Source: Siphonodentalium dalli (taxonomy: Eukaryota; Mollusca; Scaphopoda; Gadilida; Siphonodentaliidae). Taken from it: 64,000 nucleotides of DNA. Under the pieces are notes generated by a model. That model did not search any database. It saw only the letters and a list, made by a program, of their open reading frames with translations, and was not told the DNA's origin. The DNA lies in assembly GCA_032622095.1 (NCBI GenBank), contig CP136064.1, forward strand, positions 46,017,573 through 46,081,572. Direction: 5' to 3'. Positions within the stretch are counted from its first letter, which is position 1; every line of letters begins with the position of its first letter. Shown here piece by piece: positions 24,728 through 36,000 of this stretch. The position numbers and the translations under genes are program-made.

Positions 24728-25708
24728 CAGGAGTTTGACAAGAAGATTGTAAATAATAATAAATATATAATATACATGTAGATAATACATATATGTAATA
24801 TAAAGTATAGGAATGTAACTAGATGATTAGCGATTTGAGGTCATATGTTTTGTAACATGAAAAATCCTAAACGGTAAACACATCGATTTTGGTTGTCTCC
24901 AGATACATTGCTATTGTGACTAAATATTATACATCAATCTGACCACTTGTTACTTAAATTTAGCATCACATTGAATATTTCGTTAGCACAGTAGTATGTC
25001 AGTATCCTACCTACTGATTTGGTACATGATGTCATCAGATCGTCTCGCAAATCAAACCTGCTGTTGTGGGGATATAAAGAGAAAATAGGGTGAAATATTC
25101 AATGTGATGATAAATGTAAGTAACCGGCATCAGATTGATGTATAATAGTCACAATAGCAATGTATCTGGAGACATGTGTATATAGGTTATTCTATATAAC
25201 TACATGTAGTAGTATGATTGTGTTAGGGTGTATTTTGTCTGTATATTGGGAGGTATACCTCTTCCCTTAATCTAGAAATTAGGACTTGTATATTTATGTT
25301 TGTAGAGTCTTCATGTACGAGTTTGTCTATAGATGGAGCTATCTATAGTTGGAAGTTTGCTAATTGTTTATCTAAGAGGTTTCTGCTTGTGATGAGATGT
25401 TAAATAGATGAGAAAATATAGAGATAAAGTGATGTAATGTATTGAACTTTAATTACCCCCAGCACCTATTGTTAACTTAGAGAGCACCAGCCCAAAAAGG
25501 AGGACTATAAAGCTATGAGTTGGTTGAGACAGATAGAAATGCGTAGACATTATAATGACAGTGTAGTTTGAACCTTGAGATAAATATATATAATTTCATA
25601 GATTTAGTCTCATGAGACAAACTGAGTTTAGCCAAATATCTGTGGAGTTCTATGTATTATCTATATCATATATTTATTATTATTTACTATCATCTTGTCA
25701 AACTCCTG
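24728..25708. mobile_element. Inverted-repeat element with CAGGAGTTTGACAAG ends
   Basis: Left end CAGGAGTTTGACAAGAAGAT, right end the complement at about 25695-25708; the ~60-bp arms share AATAATAATAAATATAT. A second inverted pair, 24896-25172, lies inside it with arms TCTCCAGATACATTGCTATT and complement. Non-coding. Confidence 0.55.
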
Positions 25709-26245
25709 TATTCTGTTCGCCAGTTTGCGCGTACCATGTTGTTTCACATTGTTCATGAACTTACCGTATGCATTTCATTTGTTAAATCAAACATAATATA
25801 TTTTTAATCCAGTGGTTTGAGATGGTAGGAAATAAATGGTCTTAGGACTGTTATGTTTTCCCTGATGGTTTTTGGTCACCTGTTAGTGCCGGACAACTCC
25901 ATTACAGTATCATACTCTGTATAAATGCCATACTCATGCTGGGCATCGGTCGACTGCGGAAGTGATAATGTACCATATGCCATGATATGGTACATCACAT
26001 CCTTCCGCAGGTGACCTATGTGCAGTAATAAATCAAATAATTTGATATTCTACATCTTTACAATTTCTGTTAATGTGTTACTTGTTACATGGGCTTCTAG
26101 ACGTTTCGTACCATGGTCGTTTCGTACCTGGACGTTTCGTACCATCTGGTCGTTTCGTACCATATTTTTTGGTCGTTTCGTACCGCATTGTTTGGTCATT
26201 TCGTACCATGTAGAAAATCAATTGGTCGTTTCGTACGTGTAGAAA

Positions 26246-26895
26246 ATCAATTGGTCGTTTCGTACCGTGTGTTGTACCATGTTGGGAATGGGGGAAAACA
26301 GTATTAATTTCATACTTTATTCATTATTTTAAAATAACAATAACATATTAACATTAACAACATTATTTTACACAACAATATATGGGACATGATATTTGAT
26401 ATTCCTTCTTGAGCATTGGAACCAGGATGTAATATGGGATGTTTGTTGGCACAGACGCATCCAATACAAAAACAAGGCAACAAACATCCCATATTACATC
26501 CTGGTTCCAATGCTCAAGAAGGAATCGGCAACAACAGACATGACAGTAAAGTTGGTTGGTGAAAAAAAGATGAAAAGGTACCAAAGACTCCAGTATCGGG
26601 AGAACAAGGCGCAACTATTCTGCTTGTGGAGTAACTACGAAAACGGCGGCATCTCCACCAGTGGTCTGTTGAAGGCATGTTCAAAACTGTTTGCCCCAAC
26701 AGTTGTTGTCGTTGCTGTCGAGTCGGCTGATTGTTAATATCAAATATCATGTCCCATATTGTTGTGTAAAATAATGTTGTTAATGTTAATATGTTATTGT
26801 TATTTTAAAATAATGAATAAAGTATGAAATTAATACTGTTTTCCCCCATTCCCAAGTTCCCAACATGGTACAACACACGGTACGAAATGACCAAT
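26246..26895. mobile_element. Compact palindromic element with GGTCGTTTCGTACC ends
   Basis: The left end reads GGTCGTTTCGTACCGTGTG, then TTGTACCATGTTGGGAATGG. The right end is its complement. The centre, 26402-26523, is a near-perfect palindrome with a 46-bp stem (TTCCTTCTTGAGCATTGGAA to GGGATGTTTGTTG and back) around a ~28-bp loop. A stretch after the centre is duplicated directly from 21335-21680. The left arm overlaps the right arm of the larger inverted pair. Confidence 0.6.
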
Positions 26896-26945
26896 TGATT
26901 TTCTACACGGTACGAAACGACCAATTGATTTTCTACATGGTACCC

Positions 26946-28435
26946 GTAACATGTATATCACATATATACGGTACCATGTATTCCTGTTTATTTTTATCTA
27001 TACATGTAGGTTGTCCTACGCCAATACATGTATGTGCCTTAATTTAAAGACCATTAAAAGTATCTTACATGTATCTTAATTTATCTTATAAAGTAAATGA
27101 GACCTGCTGATCGAAGGCAAATGGGACTAAGCCAAATGGTTTCACAACAAATATTCTTGAACTTCTTGGTTTCACTGTGTCATTTGAGAGAAGGCAAGTT
27201 ACATATAGGCTACATCCTCTGGTAGTGGTTTATCCTCCCCTATTTGACTAGCTGGCATTATTTTGAAGCCAAGGTACCATCCCTCAAAGTTTGAAGACTA
27301 AGGACTATGGTTATTACAACATTTAGAATTTTAAGGTTACACTAAATGCAGCATGTCCTTCGAAATGCAGCAAGTCCCTATAGAAATGCAGCAAGTCCTT
27401 CTAATGGAGGTTCAAGGGCAGCTTATTATTAGCTTGTTTACTGTTTCACAGGTTCTTCATGTGACTTTAAAAATTACTACAGAAGATGACAGAATTTGGT
27501 TCGGAAACTAGCGGTAGGATGAAGGTCTGTTATTACCACAGAGTCTTGTATTGAACATACTCTGCTACACCTTTGCTGCATCTACATACACCCCTGATAC
27601 CCATCATTAGTCCTTCAATTTTGTGGTGCACAATATTGCTTGTGTACCTTAATGGACCTGGGTTTGAAAAGTATGGTACAAACAGCTGTGTTCATTGTGA
27701 TCTTAGAATTATACAGGAGGTTATTCCCATAGGCGTGCCAAAGAAAATTAGTGCACCTGGATAACAAAAACTGGGCTCATAATTAACTGTGCTCCTCATT
27801 TTTCAAAATCGAAGGACTGTGTCATACATAGGTAGTACATATACTTCTATAATAAACTCTATGAATCATTTCAATTTGACATATCTACACAGAGCTGAAA
27901 TGTGTACCGCACTGTCTGCATCTAGTTGAACTTTACTTTGGCAGCATTCAGTTATGCATTACGCAGCGCCCAATGGGTATTCCTCCACCAACATATCTTC
28001 CAATGATTAAGCAAAACTCCAACATTTAATATCACTGAACTCCAATGAATTTACACATTTTGCATTCTCAGACTGCACCGTAAGAGCAAATACACAGAAA
28101 TGAATTCTGTACTGAATGGACTGACTCTTAGCTGAGCTTGATTCTGGAATCGCCAAGCTGATTTTGACCTCATCATTATAGTAACTATCTCTCTTTTATT
28201 ATAAGCAGAACTCTGGCTCTCTCAATGAAAAACTACATGTATATGTCAAAAAGTTCAAATCAACATTTACATTAGATAAACATCCGTCCACTACCTAATG
28301 TCAAACCCAAGTGGCCAATAAAATAGTCCGCATTAATCACATGTATGCTCTCTCACCTAATCATTACTGACCACTTCATGCATAAACAGCTTTTCATACA
28401 CTAGCCCAATGTTTACTTAAGAAATGAATGTAGTG
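26946..28435. other. Intergenic, no gene recognised
   Basis: No open frame of note. A minor local repetition of ATGCAGCAAGTCCTTC occurs near 27346-27400 (three units). I searched this stretch for the missing YEATS4 first exon and found no convincing GRVK-type codons before a donor. Confidence 0.35.
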
Positions 28436-28543
28436 GGTGTGTGTGTTATTGGGGGATACAGCACTGTGGTCGGTTTACACTAAATGTGCCCCCCAATGAC
28501 CACAGCGGAGTATCCCCCAATAACATACACACACATTACATTC
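28436..28543. mobile_element. 108-bp hairpin MITE
   Basis: GAATGTAGTGGGTGTGTGTG then TTATTGGGGGATAC at the left is mirrored by GTATCCCCCAATAA and CACACACATTACATTC at the right. Inner arms CACTGTGGTC and GACCACAG complete the stem. Confidence 0.6.
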
Positions 28544-29304
28544 ATGTCTTATAGTTATATAGCTTTTTGATGATTTAATCCCATAAAAAAAGCTGAGTGT
28601 ATTCTTATTTATTTTCACAAAATGGCCGATAATTTGAGACAAGCCCACGCAGCACATTAATTCAGCCCGATATAAGATTTCCAAACTCTTAGCTACGATA
28701 ACGTGATCGATATAAATAACTGGCTTCAGATGTTATTCGGCTGAACTTTGAAAAGCACACCCAATTATTCTGCTGACGGCTATTAGTGATCAGATCAGAT
28801 TAGGTCAACAATATGTAACTTCTTGTTTGTGGTAATTACACTCAAGAGATCTCTGCATTATTGGGATGTAAATCGGGTGACCCAGTTGGCAGTTGACCAA
28901 TCACCAAACAGGATTTAGTGTAACACAGACAGGCTATGAAAATATATTGCATTAACCCTATGTATATTGAAACAAATTTTGATTTCTTGGTACCTCAACC
29001 ATTGAAAATAATTTTTATCCAAGCCTTTCCGTTGCCAATTGTGATACCAAATTTTACCTAGTAATACATAAGCAATGTCTTCTATTGTTTTATTCCTGGT
29101 TACTCTCAAGTACATAATAAAAGGGCCGAATAATAAAACAGTGGAAATTTGAAACAGTTAATTATAGTACATACTTCAATAACAGAAAGAATATTAAATT
29201 ATTGAAGCGTCTGTTCATGAGTATGATTTGGAATCTTGATCACAGATGCATGTTTTGTACTGCGACATACAACATGCCCTCTGTAATATTTCTGGAGCTT
29301 GGCA

Positions 29305-29749
29305 TTAAAGGTACTCAATCCGATCAGATGGTCCCCATACCATCAATATACAACAACAACAACATTTCTTCAAAATTCGCTTTAGGTATCAATTTATTGC
29401 AACAAATTAATGCTAACCACTGTCAACTATGGTATCAATTTACCAAAACTTGTTATTTATCAACATTTTGTTCAACAAAATATGGCCGTATTATCACTAA
29501 AGTATCACAAAATTTGACCTTATTATCACTTAATTTTAGAGTTATCCATCTTTGTCCGAGACCCACCATTTGACCACGTGTTTCTGGGCCACATCTTAAT
29601 ACACATCTCGAGAAATAAACTTAAAAAATTGATATCTGATCACTCTGAGCTATGATGGGTGGGTTCCTCGACTTGAATCAAATATTTTTTACCCCTGAAG
29701 CCAAATAAATAGTAATTTAGGAGCGTCTGTTCTGATTGAGTACCTTTAA
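29305..29749. mobile_element. Possible MITE with TTAAAGGTACTCAATC ends
   Basis: TTAAAGGTACTCAATCCGAT at the left and GATTGAGTACCTTTAA at the right are terminal inverted repeats ~445 bp apart. Similarity fades inward. It lies 200 bp before YEATS4 exon 2. Frames on both strands that read KGTQSxQ are produced by these ends. Confidence 0.5.
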
Positions 29750-29948
29750 TTGCTAAATTTCTTGTTTCGTAACCATGGTTGAAAAGATCAAAGATTGGGC
29801 AGGTGGACAATTTGACAGCCAAAAATTAACAAATTATACACAGAAATGCATATGTACAAGGATGTAAAAAATAAGAGTACCTTAGACACTCAGAGTAGTA
29901 ATGTAAGTAACATAAATAATTTATATGCCTGTTTGTCTTTTCTTTTAG

Positions 29949-30068
29949 GGTCTCACAACAGTGAAACAAATTGTGTATGGTAATGTGGCGCGTTACTTCG
30001 GGAAAAAGCGCGAAGAAGATGGCCACACTCATCAGTGGACGATTTATCTTAAACCATACAAAAATGAG
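29949..30068 (+). CDS. YEATS4: YEATS4 exon, start of YEATS domain
   Basis: Acceptor TCTTTTAG, 40 codons in phase 0, donor GTATAA. It encodes [20 protein letters not shown] followed by [20 protein letters not shown], the most conserved part of the GAS41 YEATS domain. The phase requires the missing upstream exon to end on a complete codon. Confidence 0.95.
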
Positions 30069-33000
30069 GTATAATTAGGCCACCAATGTTCATTATCTGT
30101 TTCTGTGAAACCTTTTATCAAAAATAGACAGTAAGCATGGACAATGATACCTTCCTCTGTCTAGTAATAACCAGAAAATGTAGAAGGAACTTTTATGCAT
30201 ATAAACTTATTTAATCTTTGTACTACCAGTAGATGACAGGGATTTTACCAAACATTATATATAATAATACCCCTGACTATTCACTTTTGCTATTGTTGTC
30301 TATAAACTGATACCTCTCCATTCTAATATATGACCCTGAATTTCATCTATTGTCTGGAGTAATACAATTAGTAATTTACTAGTAGTACACATTTATTAAT
30401 TGTAACAAGATATATGAGGATCGGCTAATCATTTTCTTAAATCTAATTCATGTTCTATGTCCACAAGTCACATTTCACACATTACACAGATATGTTAGAG
30501 CTCAACGGACTCTAATATCCAATACACATCTACTAGTATGGACATGTTGATAAACATATAAAACAAAATTTCGAAATTATTTTTCTTAACATCAGCCATA
30601 AAAATAAAATGCCTAATGCAGCCATTTTTATTCAATGCAGCGGTGGCTGAGAACCAAAACCTTTTTGTTTTGCCTAGTAACTTGATATTTCTGGTAGATA
30701 GTTACTTCATTTAACCTAGAACTCTTAACAACTTAAGCTGTTTGTTGAATGTATTATCTGAACAAACCTTCGAATGGGAGTCTATAGAGCAGTTTATGAG
30801 CATGAAATGTTCCAACTTTTCATGGTGTTAAGAAATGTTTTCATTGTTAATATCAGCTGACAATTTAAAAAATACTATCTGGAGCTGGCTACTTGTTGAT
30901 ATTGGTTGCTAATATTCAATTTGGCTTGATTAAACATGTTTCATCATTGATTTATATATATATTATATATTATATAATAGGATTTACAGATAATGCCCAT
31001 ATTGCATTTACATATTTACTTTTATTTATTAACAGGATTTGACAGCATACATCAAGAAAGTTCATTTCAAGTTGCATGAAAGTTATCCTAATTCTAATAG
31101 AGGTGAGATTCTACATCCTAGATGTATCTACACAAGAAAGTGTAAAACAATTGTCAGATGAACTTTTGTATCATAATTGTCTTTTTTCTCCTATTTGAAA
31201 TGTTTGCTCTCCATATGCTTTGTTTTCCAATGCTAACTATTAAGGTATTAATAATATGATCATACGCAAGCGTAATTAACGAACCAAAGCTAAAACAATC
31301 ACATAGGGGTTTCTGCATGTAGCGTTTAAAACAATTCTTGTCAAAATTGCTTTATAGATTCCCACCAAATAAGATTCACATGCATAAGGCTTATGTTTGG
31401 TGCGGTAATTATAAATAGTTATATATGTTGTCGAGAGTGCACGGAACTGAAACTAACCATTTTATTACTTGGCGTACTGGGGGAGCTCTCCGCTTCAGAT
31501 ACTCAGGATGTTCATTTCATGTCGATTTCAACGTTCAACGATAGTCGACAAGACAAACAACGTCATCGTGTAACTTTCACCATTGACCGAATTCGCGTGG
31601 AACTGAATGTATCTTCTGCTTTGTTCATAAGTATGTGTTTTCATTCTATTCAAGAAAATAGGATATATATGGATTATCAGATGATGTAAGTATGCAGACT
31701 TATCATAACAATCAAATTCATATTAAATATTATCTTATTTCCTTTCGCACGGTATAGTCTCTACAGAACCATGCAGTATTGATCAACTGCTGTGCATCAG
31801 TTGGAAAATAAAGCTTTGAGATACACGTAGATCGTGTTGAGTTGTGGTGATTTTAGTTTATTTAAAAAAATATCAAAACTTCCTAGGGTCCGATGATTTG
31901 ATCCAGTAGAGTGCCGGAGTAGACCCGTTAGAAATTCATTATGGACCTACTTTCCCTTTTAAATAAAAACAAATAAACAATTTTCTGACGTTTATATAAA
32001 TAGGAGAATGTTGCACGTCGACTGATTTGGGTTGGCCTCTTGACAGCCGATTACGACATTAATGCTTTAAGCCCACAGTATAAAATAAAATGGGTTAAAA
32101 TGGTTTGTTTTTAGACATGGGTTTATGACATTTAAGCCTGAGTTGCCGATTATAACATTACTGCTTTAAGCCCACCAATCTACTGTGCGACATTCGCGCT
32201 CCCGAAATTCAAAACAACAGCGTCGTATTAGATAATAATTGGTGACATCACAAAATCAGATATAGCCTATATACGACCCAAAGCGTCCGGCTTTGGTTCA
32301 TTATAAAATAAGATGGGTTAAAATGGTTTGTTTAGACATGGGTTTATGACATTTAAGCCTGAGTTTGAATTGTGGTGTGGTTTAAAGGATTACACCAGTG
32401 TAATTTTTCTCAGTCGGTATTGATGCCCGCTAATCCACTGAGCATGTTGCCAAAAAGATTTTTGTGATTGGCCGCCTGTAACTGAAGTTATGGCGATTCA
32501 TGCAATTGAATATTACATTATGGATTGTGCAGTCTGACTCATTAATCTTCCTTCATGTGATGTGACATGAGGGACTACTAGCGGCACACAGTGTCAAACT
32601 TGAAAGACTTGCAACTGGCTTTTATCTACTGATTGTTTATTTGTTTATTTGGGTCTGCACATTTATTATATTTACTTCCTCTACCGGAAACTTGAGTATG
32701 TTTTGTTGACAAAAATCGCTCTGAGGCATTTCTTTTTTATCTGTTGATGCCTTGGTTAGGGTTGTACATAATGACACACAATTTCCATGACTAGTATTGA
32801 TACTAATGTATGGTGTCAAATATACCTGGATCAAGGATGGGATTTTATTCCTAAGATGTTACGTTTATTTATGTTTTGACAACTGTCCAGCAGAGGGATA
32901 CCGGCACAGGCATAACAATCATCCCGGACTGGATGGGATTCGCCTTGCGGTAACGCCGGTGTATGTTTATGCACATTCTGGTCAATTTCTATATCTTATA

Positions 33001-36000
33001 ATTGCAAATCAACAGTTATAATGGTGTGAACATTCCTGCATGATTATTCGGGTCTGTATGTTTATTAGCTCAACTTGTTTTGCTCACCCTACAGGCTGCA
33101 TCCCTTATCTGATTAGGATTACCTAAATGGTAGGTAAAATTGTTTAGCGATTTTCAATGAAAACATGGCTACTGGCAGCCATCTTGAATTTACTCTTAGC
33201 ATGACTAAATCCTTTGGAACACCCTACAGACAACATTCCTCATCTAATCGCCACCAAACTTCATATGGATCTTCGGGGTGACCTCTAGATGGGAGCCATC
33301 GATTATTTCCGAAATTCATTAAAAAACAGGTCACACACATGATCCGATCGTCATCAAACTTCATTTGGATCTTTGGGATGACATCTAGATGGGAGTCACC
33401 GATTATTTCTGATATTCGTTAAAAAACGTGGCCACCAGCAGCCATCTTTGATTTTAAATTTGAATCCATCGGCACACCCTGCACCCCGCATATTTCTAAG
33501 AAATGTTTTTGAAATTTACAGGCATGATTAGGATCACCTATAGATGAGAGCTATCAAATTTGTATGATTTTTGATTAAAAACATGGCTGCCCGTAGCCAC
33601 CTTGTATTTTACTCTTAGCATGACTAAATCCTTTGGCACACCCAAAGGATGATTATGTTTTTTTTACTAATAGAAATTTGATCGGCGATGTAACAGTTAT
33701 GTTACAATGGTTTTAGTGAAATATTATTATTAGAGAATTATTGACAACTAGAATGCACTCACTGGAGCTGCCTATTATTGCGCCCATCACACATTTGGCA
33801 TGTTGTGTGGTGTCTTGCCAACAACAGATTGAACCACGGGTGCTGGCCCCTCGTTTGAGAGATTGATAAAAAAAATCTAGATATCAAATCTCTGTTCATC
33901 CATCGCTGAAATAGTTGTGTGTACGGACATAATATCTCTGTTATCTCAATTTGATCTACACTAGTTACACTAATGATAGTCTTAGTAATACGTACGAGTT
34001 GTTTGACATATTAATATAACAATATAGACATCGTTCATATGAAGGGTGTGAAGACGATTGGTTGCCGACGATGCTATATTATATGCCAATTGGGTTAACT
34101 TACTAATTTGACTAGAATGATATCAAGTGTGTATGCCAGTGGCAAAAACCATCAAAATAAATTACAAAATACCGACACAATTAAATAAAGGAAACGGGAT
34201 CATTGGTTAGTCTTTGATTAACAATGTGTCAATGTGAACATGCCCTTAGCGACTGATCTACAGACTTCGGGAACATATCAAAATGTCTATTGCGTTTGAG
34301 AATGAGAAAGCTTGTTTTCCCAGTTAATTAATAAGGCATTTTAATAATCCATGTTTCCACATTCACATTTTCAGTGCAATTGTTTTTCAATTGAACCACC
34401 CGTCCGACTGTTTGACCGGACATGATTTATATGCACCAGGATGTTTCGAAAATGTTTTGAACTTTCCAGAAATATGTTCGCACCTCACAGTCACTGCGAA
34501 AAAAAAACCGATTCTGCACGCATCTTTTAGACTGATCTCAACTCATTTCCTTGAGTTTCAAGATATATAAAATAGGCTTCTAATGGGCATGTACTGTTGC
34601 CGACGTTTGTTTTACATGCAGTATATATATGTATAATAATCAAACACGAAGTTGTTGGCAGATGGAATGGTTTAGCCTGTCCGTGTAATACGAGTCTCAG
34701 CTGTCTGGACATCGACGCAATCATGTCTGGTGTTTTGCGCGCCCATGTAGCTTGTGACGTCCTGATGTGCGTCGTGACGTCATGGCGTCTTGATCGGTTT
34801 CCAGAAAGAAATAATTCAATATTGTTCATTTATGAACGATTTATTACCAAAATAAAACCAGATAACAATGCAAATTAAGTATATATGTGGATTTAAATTA
34901 CAATTGATGCAACCATTTCATATTAGCGCGTGTTCATTTTTTACAATATGTACTTCCGGTATGACGTAACATATTCACGGAAGGACAGACATCCGAGCCG
35001 AAAACATTACTTGCGTCCAGCATGGACTGGCGCAAGTAATGATAATAACAAACAGTTTATCTATTTTTACATGTATTTGTTGATGATAGTTTGTTTTACA
35101 GACTTTCATGACTTTTCACATGTGCCCATTGTGAAGGCCTTGAGTCCATTTTATGTCAGTTTTCTCTTTGACTTTCAGTTGTGCTAAAACCACCATTTGA
35201 AGTGACAGAGAGTGGATGGGGAGAATTTGAAGTATCAATAAAAATTTATTTCTGTGATCCAAACGAAAGACCAGTGAGTATTAATAATAATGTATAGCAT
35301 TTGTAAAGCGCCTTTCCCATGAGGCCCAAAGCGCTCAAAGTTTTACAATTATTACCCTGATGAGCCTGAACATTCAGTAACCATCTACTGCTCCCCGGGG
35401 ACAGGGGGAGGTACAGCCGGGAGTATGCGAGGATACCATATGGCTAGCATACTGACAAGATCTTTCACTGCTCATTATCAGGTACCCTTGTAATGCATGG
35501 GTGGTGCAAAGCAGACACAGTACGAGCGACCTTGCTCAAGGGTCACAACTTGGCGCGAGATTCAAACAGTGTACAATCCAACAATTGCACATCGCTCAAG
35601 TCGGCCAAGCCACTGCTGTGTGGAAACTCATAACAGACCACCAGCCAGCCGCGAACTCGCCTCGCTGTGTTGACAGCGAAGACAAGTCCAACGCGCTAAC
35701 CACTGGACCGCTTGTCTGTTGGCATATTTCTTAACCTTTTCATGACGAAAGCTGCGCTGGTGCAACATTAATGATCCTGTGCCAGTGCATTCTCTTATAT
35801 ATGCGAGTCTCCCATAGGGAGCCTTGCATATATAAGAGAATGCATTGACTTAATTAGAAGGTCACTGTAAATATTGTTGTCCAATGCTTTCCCTTATATA
35901 TGCGATGCTCCCTATGGGACACTCGCATATATGTGACCCGCCATATCAAATCCAGTCGGAAGTCGGGATTTTTTTACCCTGTGCCAATGCATTCTCTTAT

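Larger units (their letters stand above)
21570..26400. mobile_element. Outer inverted pair with GGTACGAAACGACC arms
   Basis: The left arm (about 21570-21836) and right arm (about 26095-26400) are near-perfect inverted copies ending at GTCTAGAAGC (left) and GCTTCTAGAC (right). Each arm combines an A+T-rich part (TTATTGTTATTTTAAAATAA, TGAAATTAATACTGTTTTC) with a run of GGTACGAAACGACCA units. The 4.3-kb interior holds two more inverted-repeat elements side by side (21995-24658 and 24728-25708). No transposase frame seen. Confidence 0.6.
31103..35178. other. YEATS4 intron of 4.1 kb
   Basis: Contains family D repeats (33064-33645) and the duplicated segments around 32050-32372. A short match at 31253-31310 is inverted relative to 63840-63898. 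A plus-strand frame at 31393-31689 (98 codons) has no recognised family. A small hairpin (CATTACTTGCG / CGCAAGTAATG) lies at 35004-35042. Confidence 0.5.

Noticed and set aside
34527-34878. Overlapping frames of 93-100 codons on both strands
   Set aside because: Open on both strands with no recognisable domain; probably a chance effect of local composition in an intron.
35690-35722. tRNA gene on the minus strand
   Set aside because: Only the A-box region resembles a tRNA. There is no acceptor or anticodon arm pairing, and it continues into a SINE body.
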